From positions 1 through 32,146 of the forward strand of contig UQLY01000023.1 in assembly GCA_900542015.1 (NCBI GenBank): a DNA stretch of 32,146 nt, written 5' to 3'. How positions within the stretch are numbered: the stretch's first letter is position 1; every line of letters begins with the position of its first letter. The notes beneath the pieces were generated by a model. That model was not told the origin of the DNA, ran no database searches, and saw only the letters and a program-made list of their open reading frames with translations. The translations under genes and the position numbers were made by a program. The DNA is from an uncultured Lachnospiraceae bacterium (lineage in GTDB: Bacteria > Bacillota > Clostridia > Lachnospirales > Lachnospiraceae). Of the stretch, positions 24,781-32,146 are shown in pieces.

Positions 24781-24956
24781 AAAACCGGGGCTGCCGTATT
24801 TATACATTGGGGATTGATCAAAGGAAACCTTTATAAAAACGCCGGTATTTAATCCGCGTATTTTGCGGATTTATTTACCGTTGCGTTTTTATAGAGCGAA
24901 AGCGTGTTTCCGTGATCCATCCCCAAATGTATAAATGCGGCAGCCCCGTTTTTTTT
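24781..24956 (+). terminator. Long imperfect palindrome ending in T8 (terminator, MITE-like or structured RNA)
   Basis: The outer arms CGGGGCTGCCG (24786-24796) and CGGCAGCCCCG (24938-24948) pair, followed by eight T (24949-24956). Pairing continues inward almost without break: ATTTATACAT with ATGTATAAAT, GGGGAT with ATCCCC, TGATCA with TGATC, GGAAAC with GTTTCC, ATAAAAACGC with GCGTTTTTAT. The apex is AATCCGC / GCGGATT around GTATTTT. The right arm alone carries a side hairpin GCGAAAGC. It is far longer than an ordinary terminator, though the T-run would end purD transcripts. The remainder of 24722-25204 contains only AT-rich DNA and the promoter for the next gene. Confidence 0.75.
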
Positions 24957-25046
24957 CTTATCCGCCGATGCGGGAATATTCTCCGGCACGCTACAATATA
25001 TAGTTACGGACGGTTATTAAATTTTTATAATAATACCACATTTTGG

Positions 25047-25075
25047 TTGACGGCGGTTTGAGCCGATAGTATGAT
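25047..25075 (+). promoter_or_regulatory. Promoter for the cadherin-like membrane protein
   Basis: TTGACG (25047-25052) and TATGAT (25070-25075) have a 17-bp spacer, leaving a leader of about 120 bases before ATG 25205. Confidence 0.55.
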
Positions 25076-25204
25076 AATGATGTGTGAATATGCTGTCTGA
25101 AAGGATATTTTTTTCCTAAGAAGATACAATAATATAGGATACATATGAGGCGATTAGGTTTTGTGCCCATTGTTCGTTACATTTTGTAACAGAGAGGAGA
25201 CATT

Positions 25205-27001
25205 ATGACCGCTAAGATATTAAAAAAAGGTATGATTGTTTTTGCCGCATTGGTTCTTTCCACAGGACTGATGATGGGAAAACAGGCGCAGGAAGTATAT
25301 GGAGCAGAGACGGGAAGCGCGGCTTCCTCAAATGCGTATTTGAAATCTCTGAGTGTGGACCCCGGCACCATGAGTCCGGAATTTTCCCCGGAGATTACGT
25401 CTTATACGATAACGGTAGGCGAAGATGTGGACAGAATCAGCGTTACCTGCAGTACGGCGGAGTCGGATTCCAAGGTCATTGAGGCGGGCGGCTTCAAGAA
25501 TCTGGAGCTTGGAAGCAACGACGCGATCGTTACGGTGCAGGCGGCTGACGGAACCAAATGTTCCTATCATCTGACCATTAACCGCGGAGCGGCTTCTTCG
25601 GAGGAAGCGGGGACGGCTTCGGGAGAAAACAAGGCGGCTGATGAAGAGGACGGAATCGGTCAGGAAGATGGCGACAGTGAGAGCGGAGAAAACGCTTCGG
25701 ATGAGGACGAGGTCAGCACACAGGTCGGTGTTGTGCCCGCCAGCATGAGCACCGAATCCACCCTGGTAGGCGGCGAGAGCATTTTTGCATCTTTTCAGGT
25801 AAACGCTACGTTTCCCCAGGAATTGCTGCCGGACGGTTTCGTGGAAGAGGAATATAATTATAAGGGAATGACGGTACAATCGGCATATTTTGCCGCAGGA
25901 GACCTCCGGCTTTTATATTTGTCGGCAGGAGACGGCACCAGCTCCGATTTTCGTATCTATTATGAGGATACGGACACCTTTATGGACTTTTTGCAGTTGA
26001 AGGGAACGGACGGAAAGTTTATTATGCCGGTCAGATATCAGGCGCAGATTAAGATTCCGGACAATTATACGGGCAGCTATCTGCCCTGGGGAGATAAGGT
26101 AATATCCTGCTATATTTATACGGAATTGACGGATAATCCGATTACGGTCTCAAACGGCGAAGAACAGGAAGAGGGAACGGAAGAAAATGCCGCCGAGACG
26201 GAGCCGGTACATGTAGAGGATCTGGATGAAGAGGTGGAATTTTATCTGCTCTATGCCATGAATAACGAGGGCGGCGAAAACTTTTATTTATACGACTCTG
26301 TAGAAGGGACTTACCAGCGGTATGTGGAGAGGGATACTTCTTATGAACTGGATCAGTCCTATTTCAAGTACAAGGATTTGGCGCATCAGCGCTTTGCGCT
26401 GATGTGTGTGTTGGGCGTTTTGCTGCTCATCGCCGTATTCTGTATTATCAATCTGGTAATCCGCAACAGAGAGTTGAAGGCGGATCTGGAGGATGAAGAC
26501 GACGATCCCGACGGCGATGGTTCCGATGGGGACAAAGGCAATAACGGTGGCAAGGGCGGCAACAACAACCACAGGGGCGGCGACAACGGCGACCGGGACG
26601 TTTCCGACGCACCGCAGAAAAAGAAGAGCGAAGCGCCCGGGGAAAAGCGCGCAGAGAAAACCGTAAAAAAAGAACCGGATGCAAAGGCGGAACCGGCGGC
26701 GCCGGCAAAGAAGCAGACAAAGGCGAAAGACGCGGTAAAAGCGGCGCCGGCGAAAAAACAGCAAAAAGCGCCGAAGCAGGAACCGGAATTTGATACCGCG
26801 TCGCTGGAAGAAAAAATTATCGGGCAGCTTCAGCAGGAAGCGGGAGAACCGGAGCCTGTGAAACGGGAGTCTGAAAAACGAGAGCCTGAGAGAACGAAAA
26901 AGCCTTCTAATTTTAAAATGATCAATTTATCCAGAGAGCCGGAGCCGACAGGGCTGGACGACGACTTTGAATTTGAATTTATCAATCTGGACGACGACTA
27001 A
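25205..27001 (+). CDS. Cadherin-like beta-sandwich single-pass membrane protein
   Basis: This 598-residue protein has a signal peptide (about 1-34, ending VYGAE), then a cadherin-like beta-sandwich domain (about 43-130: AYLKSLSVDPG, EFSPEITSYTITV, VTVQAADGTKCSYHLTINR). An acidic linker (131-175) leads to a second extracellular region (about 180-370) without a family I recognise, and then one membrane helix (about 396-419). The cytoplasmic tail (420-598) is of low complexity: an Asp/Gly/Asn-rich part, a Lys/Ala/Pro-rich part, and an acidic end LDDDFEFEFINLDDD. It is probably a surface or envelope-linked sensor or scaffold. It ends 28 bp before clpC with no terminator. GAGGAG precedes ATG 25205. 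Confidence 0.75.
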   Translation: MTAKILKKGMIVFAALVLSTGLMMGKQAQEVYGAETGSAASSNAYLKSLSVDPGTMSPEFSPEITSYTITVGEDVDRISVTCSTAESDSKVIEAGGFKNLELGSNDAIVTVQAADGTKCSYHLTINRGAASSEEAGTASGENKAADEEDGIGQEDGDSESGENASDEDEVSTQVGVVPASMSTESTLVGGESIFASFQVNATFPQELLPDGFVEEEYNYKGMTVQSAYFAAGDLRLLYLSAGDGTSSDFRIYYEDTDTFMDFLQLKGTDGKFIMPVRYQAQIKIPDNYTGSYLPWGDKVISCYIYTELTDNPITVSNGEEQEEGTEENAAETEPVHVEDLDEEVEFYLLYAMNNEGGENFYLYDSVEGTYQRYVERDTSYELDQSYFKYKDLAHQRFALMCVLGVLLLIAVFCIINLVIRNRELKADLEDEDDDPDGDGSDGDKGNNGGKGGNNNHRGGDNGDRDVSDAPQKKKSEAPGEKRAEKTVKKEPDAKAEPAAPAKKQTKAKDAVKAAPAKKQQKAPKQEPEFDTASLEEKIIGQLQQEAGEPEPVKRESEKREPERTKKPSNFKMINLSREPEPTGLDDDFEFEFINLDDD

Positions 27002-27029
27002 TAAATGACGGAATGGAGGATATTAACCA

Positions 27030-29462
27030 ATGGCCTATACAGAACATGCGAAAGCCGCACTGGCGGCGGCAAAAAGAATGGCCAGGACAACCGGACAAAA
27101 TTATATCGGGACGGAACATATCCTGTTAGGATTATTAAAACAGCAAAACGGCGTTGCCGCTAAAATTCTGGAACAGCACGGCGTGACGACGGAACGGGTA
27201 ATGGAAGTGATCCGGGAGCTGATCGCGCCCTCCGGTACCGTTTCCGTACTGGAAAGGGACGGATATTCTCCGCGTGCCATGCAGATATTGGAGGAAGCGG
27301 ATAAACAGGCGGCGAGATTTTCTTCGGCGCAGACCGGAACGGAGCATATCCTTTTGGCGATTATCAAGGAAGGAGACAATATTGCCGCAAGGCTTCTGTA
27401 TACATTGGGCGTCAGCCTGCAGAAAATGTATGTGGATACGCTGACGGCGATGGGAGAAGACGCGAATCTTGCCAAGGAAGATCTCAATCCCAAAAAGAAA
27501 AAGAATCCGACGAAAACGCTGGATCAGTACAGCAGAGACCTGACCAGACTGGCAAGAGAAGGAAAACTGGACCCTGTCATCGGGAGGGAAAATGAAATTC
27601 TGCGGGTAACGCAGATCCTCAGCAGAAGAACCAAAAATAATCCGTGTCTGATCGGAGAGCCGGGCGTCGGCAAAACGGCGATTGCGGAGGGGCTCGCCCT
27701 TAGAATTGCGTCGGGAGACGTACCTCCCACCATCAGCAAAAAGCGGGTCGTTACCCTCGACTTATCGGCGATGGTGGCGGGAAGCAAATACCGCGGAGAG
27801 TTTGAGGAGCGTATTAAAAAGGTCATCGGCGAAGTCATTGAAGACGGAAATATCATTTTATTCCTGGATGAAATTCATACGATTATCGGCGCGGGCGGTG
27901 CAGAAGGAGCCATTGATGCTTCCAATATTTTGAAGCCGTCCCTGGCAAGAGGAGAAATCCAACTGATCGGCGCCACCACCATAGAGGAATACCGTAAGTA
28001 TCTTGCCAAAGACGCGGCGTTAGAGCGCCGTTTCCAACCGGTCAACGTAGAGGAGTCTACGGTCAGCGAAGCCGTGGAAATCTTAAAGGGCATCAGGCAT
28101 AAGTATGAGGAGCACCATCAGGTAACGATTTCCGACGAAGCGGTGGAAGCTGCGGTCAAATTGTCCAAACGTTATATCAACGACAGAAATCTGCCGGACA
28201 AAGCAATCGACCTGATTGACGAAGCCGCTGCAGCGCTGCGGCTTAGGGGCATGAACCTGCCGGAAAAATGCAGGGAGTTAGAGGAGCAGATCAAGGCGAT
28301 GGATTTGCAGATCGAGCGTTCCTTCAAATTCGATGCCTTTTCCCAGGCGCATGAAATCAAACTGGCGCAGGATGAACTGGTGAAAAAATACAACCGCCTG
28401 AAAGCGAACCACGAAAAGAAAATTGCGAACCGCAGTCTGGTAGTAGGGGAAAACGATATTGCCGATGTGGTTTCCATGTGGACGAAAATTCCCGTCAGCA
28501 AGCTCGCCGAAAAGGAGAGCGAACGTCTGTTGAAGCTGGAGAGCATTCTGCATAAACGGGTCATCGGGCAGGAAGAAGCGGTAACGGCTGTGGCGAAAGC
28601 GATGCGTAGAGGGCGTGTGGGTCTTGCCGATCCCAATAAGCCCATCGGTTCCTTTTTATTCTTGGGACCTACGGGCGTCGGTAAAACGGAGCTGAGCAAG
28701 GCGCTTGCCGAGGCGATGTTCGGATCGGAAAACGCGTTGATCCGCGTCGATATGTCCGAATATATGGAGCCACATTCCGTCGCGAAGATGATCGGCTCGC
28801 CTCCGGGCTATGTAGGGCACGACGACGGCGGGCAGCTTAGCGAGAAGATCCGCAGAAATCCTTATTCCGTCGTATTGTTTGACGAGATTGAGAAGGCGCA
28901 TCCCGACGTATTCAATATCCTGTTACAGGTGCTGGACGAAGGGCATATTACCGATTCCAAGGGCAGAAAGGTCAATTTTAAAAATACGATTTTGATTATG
29001 ACCTCCAACGCGGGAGCTTCCCGTATTGTGGAGCCGAAGAACCTGGGCTTTGCGGCGCAGACGACCGAAAAGCAGAATTATGAAAAGATGAAAAGCGGCG
29101 TGATGGAAGAGGTAAAACGACTGTTTAAGCCGGAATTTATCAACCGTATTGACGAGATTATGGTATTCCACCAGTTGACCAAGGCGGATATGCACAAGAT
29201 CGTAACCTTGCTTTGCAAAAATCTGTGTGCACGGTGCAAAACGCAGATGAATATCGATCTGACCGTCACAGGCGCGCTAAAGGATCATATTGTGGATAAG
29301 TTTACCGATCTGAAAATGGGAGCAAGACCTTTGAAACGGGCGATCCAGACGGAGATTGAAGATCCTCTTGCGGAAGAGATTTTAGCCGGACATATCAAAC
29401 CGGACAGCAGGGTCAGCGCGGGCGTGCACGATAAAAAAGTCGCTTTTACAGTGAAGGAATAG
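27030..29462 (+). CDS. clpC: ATP-dependent Clp protease ATP-binding subunit ClpC
   Basis: This is an AAA+ unfoldase of 810 residues that feeds proteins to ClpP. Two Clp_N repeats (about 4-70 and 78-145) are followed by the first ATPase with Walker A GEPGVGKT (209-216) and Walker B ILFLDEIH (276-283). A ClpC-type middle coiled coil lies near 410-465, and the second ATPase has GPTGVGKT near 545. The usual ctsR-mcsA-mcsB genes are not upstream; a membrane protein is. GGAGG precedes ATG 27030. No CtsR heptad-repeat operator is obvious directly upstream. ClpA and ClpE are less likely given the N-repeats and lack of a zinc finger. Confidence 0.95.
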   Translation: MAYTEHAKAALAAAKRMARTTGQNYIGTEHILLGLLKQQNGVAAKILEQHGVTTERVMEVIRELIAPSGTVSVLERDGYSPRAMQILEEADKQAARFSSAQTGTEHILLAIIKEGDNIAARLLYTLGVSLQKMYVDTLTAMGEDANLAKEDLNPKKKKNPTKTLDQYSRDLTRLAREGKLDPVIGRENEILRVTQILSRRTKNNPCLIGEPGVGKTAIAEGLALRIASGDVPPTISKKRVVTLDLSAMVAGSKYRGEFEERIKKVIGEVIEDGNIILFLDEIHTIIGAGGAEGAIDASNILKPSLARGEIQLIGATTIEEYRKYLAKDAALERRFQPVNVEESTVSEAVEILKGIRHKYEEHHQVTISDEAVEAAVKLSKRYINDRNLPDKAIDLIDEAAAALRLRGMNLPEKCRELEEQIKAMDLQIERSFKFDAFSQAHEIKLAQDELVKKYNRLKANHEKKIANRSLVVGENDIADVVSMWTKIPVSKLAEKESERLLKLESILHKRVIGQEEAVTAVAKAMRRGRVGLADPNKPIGSFLFLGPTGVGKTELSKALAEAMFGSENALIRVDMSEYMEPHSVAKMIGSPPGYVGHDDGGQLSEKIRRNPYSVVLFDEIEKAHPDVFNILLQVLDEGHITDSKGRKVNFKNTILIMTSNAGASRIVEPKNLGFAAQTTEKQNYEKMKSGVMEEVKRLFKPEFINRIDEIMVFHQLTKADMHKIVTLLCKNLCARCKTQMNIDLTVTGALKDHIVDKFTDLKMGARPLKRAIQTEIEDPLAEEILAGHIKPDSRVSAGVHDKKVAFTVKE

Positions 29463-29464
29463 TA

Positions 29465-29493
29465 TTTACCATGGGACAAAAATAAGGTATACT
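29465..29493 (+). promoter_or_regulatory. Possible promoter between clpC and the small protein gene
   Basis: TTTACC (29465-29470) and TATACT (29488-29493) have a 17-bp spacer. The segment GGTATAC recurs near 29521. Confidence 0.4.
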
Positions 29494-29548
29494 GAATATG
29501 ACGGTATGATACGTAAATTCGGGTATACAAAAACAGGAGGATATAACA

Positions 29549-29962
29549 ATGGCAGTAGTAGAGCAGTTGATTCGTTCCGAATCAGACGGTTCCATCAGTT
29601 TTGGAAACCATACTTTGGCGGCAAAGGCAAAGCTGGAGGATTTCCCTCATGCGGGAGACCTGTATAAGGTAAAAACCTTTCAGACTATGACGAAGCTTGA
29701 GAAAAACGGAATGTTTTTATATGAATCCGTTCCGGGCACCAGCGTCAACGAATTAAAGGAAACAGCCGAAGGTATGAGCTTTAAGGTAGAAGGAGCAACG
29801 GACGCGCAGATCACGCTGGGCTTGAAGGACGATACCCAGTATGAGGTGTTTGTAGGCGGCGAGAGCGCGGGAAAGATGAGCACGGGTCTTGGCGGAAAGC
29901 TCAATTTAAGCGTAGAGCTTGCCGATATGGGCGAAGTGGATGTAAAGGTGGTAGAAGCGTAA
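29549..29962 (+). CDS. Conserved small protein of unknown function between clpC and radA
   Basis: This 137-residue protein has no signal peptide or membrane helix. It reads as mostly beta-strand with alternating hydrophobic residues, for example GMSFKVEGATDAQITLGL and YEVFVGGESAGKMSTGLGGKLNLSVEL. The strong AGGAGG site before ATG 29549 and the one-base gap to radA (stop 29960-29962, next ATG 29964) suggest it is well expressed and coupled to radA. I recall that such proteins are sometimes labelled 'endosialidase' in databases, but nothing in the sequence supports that activity. Function unknown. Confidence 0.8.
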   Translation: MAVVEQLIRSESDGSISFGNHTLAAKAKLEDFPHAGDLYKVKTFQTMTKLEKNGMFLYESVPGTSVNELKETAEGMSFKVEGATDAQITLGLKDDTQYEVFVGGESAGKMSTGLGGKLNLSVELADMGEVDVKVVEA

Positions 29963-29963
29963 G

Positions 29964-31343
29964 ATGGCAAAGGGCAAAGCGACAAGCGCTTTCTTTTGTC
30001 AGAACTGCGGCTATGAATCTTCTAAATGGATGGGACAATGTCCCGCCTGTCATACGTGGAACAGCTTTGTGGAAGAGCGGATTACAAAGAGCGTTTCTTC
30101 CGTAAGCGGCAGCGGAAAAATTGTTAATTCCGCCAAGGTAAAGCCGGTAGAACTGAAAGCTGTTTCGGGACAGAAAGAAGAGAGATTTGCAACCGGAATA
30201 GAAGAATTTGACAGGGTGCTGGGTGGCGGTATCGTCCCCGGCTCTCTTACGTTAGTGGGTGGAGATCCCGGTATCGGGAAATCCACCCTGCTTTTACAGG
30301 TATGCAGGCAGCTCGCAGAGCAGGATAAAGAAGTGCTGTACATATCGGGGGAAGAATCCCTGACACAGATTAAGATGCGTGCGGATAGAATCGGAGAGTT
30401 TTCCGATCGGTTTAAGCTCCTTACGGAAGTGAATTTAGGCGTGATCGCGGAGGTGGTACGAAACAGCCGACCGGAGGTTGTGGTAATCGATTCGATTCAG
30501 ACCATGTATAATGAAGAAGTCAGCGCGGCGCCGGGAAGCGTGTCACAGGTCAGAGAATCCACGGGCGTGCTGATGCAGCTTGCAAAAGTGGAAAATATTG
30601 CGATCCTGATTGTGGGACATGTGACGAAGGAAGGGACCGTCGCCGGACCGCGAGTGCTGGAGCACATGGTGGATACGGTTTTGTATTTTGAGGGAGACAA
30701 ACAGGATATTTACAGGATTTTGAGGGGCGTAAAAAACCGGTTCGGTTCGACCAATGAGATCGGTGTTTTTGAAATGGGAGAATGCGGCCTGGTGGAAGTT
30801 AAGAACCCTTCGGAATTTTTGATAAGCGGCAAGCCGGAGGGCGCCTGCGGGTCGGTAGTCGCCTGCTGTATGGAGGGGACGCGCCCGATGCTTCTGGAGG
30901 TCCAGGCGCTTGTATGCGATACCAATTTTCAGATTCCGAGAAGACAGGCGACCGGGTGCGATTTCAACAGAATGAATTTGCTGATCGCGGTTATTGAGAA
31001 AAGAATGCGGATACCCCTCGGCAGGGAAGATGCTTATGTCAACTTCGCGGGAGGAATGCGTATTTTTGAACCGGCAACGGATCTTGCCGTCGTGCTTGCA
31101 TTGGTATCCAGCTATCGCAACCAGCCGGTGCCGGATGATATGCTGGTGTTTGGCGAAGTCGGACTAAGCGGCGAGGTCAGGGGCGTTTCCATGGCGAAGC
31201 AGAGAGTGACGGAGGCAAGGAAACTGGGCTTCCAAAGCTGTATAGTGCCTTACGCCAACGCAAAACAGGTGGAGGATATCAAGGGAATCAGGATTCATAT
31301 CGTAAAAAGTATCATGGACGCCGTATCGCTGATCAGCGGGTAA
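29964..31343 (+). CDS. radA: DNA repair protein RadA
   Basis: This is a 459-residue branch-migration ATPase of recombination repair. The N-terminal zinc finger has Cys12, Cys15, Cys26 and Cys29. The RecA-like ATPase carries Walker A GGDPGIGKST (99-108) and the RadA-specific KNRFGSTNEIG. The C-terminal Lon-like domain is recognisable (DAYVNFAGGMRI, FGEVGLSGEVRGV). The start follows the small upstream protein by one base with only a weak ribosome site, fitting coupled translation. It is the last gene of the clpC region. Confidence 0.96.
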   Translation: MAKGKATSAFFCQNCGYESSKWMGQCPACHTWNSFVEERITKSVSSVSGSGKIVNSAKVKPVELKAVSGQKEERFATGIEEFDRVLGGGIVPGSLTLVGGDPGIGKSTLLLQVCRQLAEQDKEVLYISGEESLTQIKMRADRIGEFSDRFKLLTEVNLGVIAEVVRNSRPEVVVIDSIQTMYNEEVSAAPGSVSQVRESTGVLMQLAKVENIAILIVGHVTKEGTVAGPRVLEHMVDTVLYFEGDKQDIYRILRGVKNRFGSTNEIGVFEMGECGLVEVKNPSEFLISGKPEGACGSVVACCMEGTRPMLLEVQALVCDTNFQIPRRQATGCDFNRMNLLIAVIEKRMRIPLGREDAYVNFAGGMRIFEPATDLAVVLALVSSYRNQPVPDDMLVFGEVGLSGEVRGVSMAKQRVTEARKLGFQSCIVPYANAKQVEDIKGIRIHIVKSIMDAVSLISG

Positions 31344-31467
31344 AGGGCAATTCAGTTGTAAAAAATGATTGTAATTGTCTGATTTTGTCGATGATTGTAG
31401 CAATATAGTGCAAAATGAAAGCAATATAATTGTAGAAAAAAGTCAAAACAAGGAATATAATGACAAT

Positions 31468-31513
31468 AGTTTAACGGAAGTTAAACTTGCTAATTAGCAA
31501 TTCCGGAAGAATT
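31468..31513. repeat. Three adjacent inverted repeats
   Basis: AGTTTAAC-GGAA-GTTAAACT (31468-31487), the perfect palindrome TGCTAATTAGCA (31488-31499) and AATTC-CGGAA-GAATT region (31499-31513) follow one another with no spacer. They could be operators, RNA hairpins or ends of a small element. The 31344-31856 gap also holds the terminator, promoter and palindrome listed separately, and no gene that I can support. Confidence 0.4.
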
Positions 31514-31528
31514 CCCCTTTTACACAAA

Positions 31529-31570
31529 CAGGTGGGTCGAGCGTCATAGGCGCTCGGCTTACTTGTTTTT
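31529..31570 (+). terminator. Strong intrinsic terminator
   Basis: A 15-bp stem, CAGGTGGGTCGAGCG (31529-31543) with CGCTCGGCTTACTTG (31551-31565), is followed by TTTTT. Its four wobble pairs are G-U only in + strand RNA, so it is built to act on + transcripts such as those of radA. Confidence 0.75.
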
Positions 31571-31656
31571 ATGTGAAAATTTTTGTGCAGCAGAATAAAA
31601 GCTGATATAAAAAAGGCATTTTATTGCAGATAGGCAAAAAAACGGCAAAACGTATA

Positions 31657-31685
31657 TTGACAATTATTATTACAAATGGTAAACT
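31657..31685 (+). promoter_or_regulatory. Promoter for the downstream Rpn-family gene
   Basis: A perfect TTGACA (31657-31662) and TAAACT (31680-31685) have a 17-bp spacer, giving a leader of about 165 bases before ATG 31857. Confidence 0.5.
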
Positions 31686-31718
31686 TCAATAAAAGCATAT
31701 ATTTCTAACATTCTTTTG

Positions 31719-31730
31719 CACAGTACTGTG
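31719..31730. promoter_or_regulatory. Perfect 12-bp palindrome CACAGTACTGTG
   Basis: It lies about 35 bp after the -10 element of the preceding promoter, a suitable place for a repressor operator. No cognate regulator is known. Confidence 0.35.
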
Positions 31731-31830
31731 TATTCTTACTTTCTGCCGTAAGGCATCTTGAAATCAATGCTTTTAAATCCAATCAAATTATTTAATAAGC
31801 AGGGGTTTCAGATAGCGTTAAGCGGAACGG

Positions 31831-31851
31831 GTAACTCCTGTTACGAGGAGG
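31831..31851 (+). promoter_or_regulatory. Leader hairpin that can mask the ribosome site
   Basis: CTCCT (31835-31839) can pair with AGGAG (31846-31850), the core of the ribosome site. A competing hairpin GTAAC/GTTAC (31831-31844) would free it. The two folds exclude each other, so conditional translation of the Rpn-family gene is possible. Confidence 0.35.
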
Positions 31852-31856
31852 TACAA

Positions 31857-32144
31857 ATGAAAGAAGCACAGAGAAGGTATAAAGATACCGTGTTTCGGAT
31901 GTTGTTTGCTGATCCTGTCAGAGCATTATCCCTGTATAACGCTGTAAATGGAACGGAATATGAAAATCCCCTTGCATTACAGTTTAATACTTTGGAAAAC
32001 GTTATTTATATGAATGTAAAAAACGATTTATCATTTTTGATCGCGAATCAGGTCAATCTTTATGAACAGCAATCCACTCCGTCCGTTAATATGCTCCTAT
32101 GTCAAGATTTAGTACAAATTAAAATGAGAAGTTCTGCCAGCTAA
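31857..32144 (+). pseudogene. Rpn-family PD-(D/E)XK protein, N-terminal part, apparently broken
   Basis: ATG 31857 is chosen over the upstream in-frame ATG 31758 because AGGAGG (31846-31851) is 5 bases away and the family start RYKDTVFRMLF follows at once. The N-terminal nuclease domain is typical: LSLYNAVNGTEY, then ENVIYMNVKNDLSFLI with the catalytic Asp, then NLYEQQST with the ExQ residues. The family continues NPNMPLR, but here homology ends after SVNM. About 17 unrelated residues and a stop at 32142-32144 follow. The last ~50 bp therefore look foreign, possibly the end of an inserted element. Rpn proteins are DNA endonucleases linked to recombination. The true extent lies beyond the window. 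Confidence 0.7.
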
Positions 32145-32146
32145 GC

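Noticed and set aside
29549..29962. Endosialidase activity for the small protein before radA
   Set aside because: The protein is far too small and has no glycosidase motif; that label probably comes from database propagation.
1..32146. CRISPR array, rRNA or tRNA genes, prophage or complete insertion sequence
   Set aside because: No regularly spaced direct repeats with spacers, no RNA-gene signatures and no phage or complete transposase genes were seen.

Overview
The window looks like chromosomal DNA of a low-to-mid GC Gram-positive anaerobe of the Clostridia, most likely a Lachnospiraceae gut bacterium. That assignment is inference. It rests on the strong AGGAGG ribosome sites, TTGACA/TATAAT-type promoters, LytTR response regulators with a GHKL sensor kinase, Rpn-family (PD-(D/E)XK) genes, a pyrE-linked set of small membrane proteins, and ClpC/RadA that read as Firmicutes proteins. 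Almost all genes are on the + strand. The exception is a short decayed block at 15.4-16.3 kb on the - strand. I see no rRNA, tRNA, CRISPR array or complete insertion sequence.

Layout. 0-0.3 kb: C-terminal tail of an Rpn-family gene. 0.45-1.6 kb: XRE repressor translationally coupled to a LytTR response regulator. 1.9-4.0 kb: TPR lipoprotein and pyrF. 4.1-6.3 kb: LytTR response regulator plus AgrC-like GHKL kinase, preceded by three repeats spaced exactly 21 bp. 6.4-15.3 kb: an accessory redox/hydrolase cluster with a LysR regulator, lipoprotein alpha/beta hydrolase, iron-dependent alcohol dehydrogenase, lipoprotein flavodoxin, two aldo/keto reductases, two cell-envelope esterases and a RibD-type reductase. 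The LysR and dehydrogenase genes are each broken by one in-frame TAA where a Gln codon is expected. 15.4-16.3 kb (- strand): a decaying TlpA / CXXC small protein / 4Fe-4S protein operon in which only the 49-residue CXXC protein is intact. 16.3-17.8 kb: PAS-GAF-GGDEF diguanylate cyclase. 17.9-21.1 kb: pyrE, two small membrane proteins and an M29-type aminopeptidase with a large unassigned N-terminal region. 21.2-24.7 kb: purE-purM-purN-purD, closed by an unusual ~175-bp imperfect palindrome ending in eight T. 25.2-31.3 kb: a cadherin-like single-pass membrane protein, clpC, a conserved small protein, and radA. 31.4-32.1 kb: a long AT-rich regulatory region and the 5' part of a second Rpn-family gene, which loses homology about 50 bp before the window end.

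How it fits together. The core functions are nucleotide synthesis (pyrF, pyrE, purEMND) and protein/DNA quality control (clpC, radA). Between them sit signalling modules and a redox/esterase cluster whose three lipoproteins and one membrane-anchored enzyme would act outside the membrane. The most unusual items are the long purD-distal hairpin, the paired CAA-to-TAA lesions in one cluster, the decayed operon with one intact small gene, the 21-bp repeat array before the LytTR system, and the cadherin-like membrane protein directly upstream of clpC. I did not find a convincing wholly new defence or mobile system.
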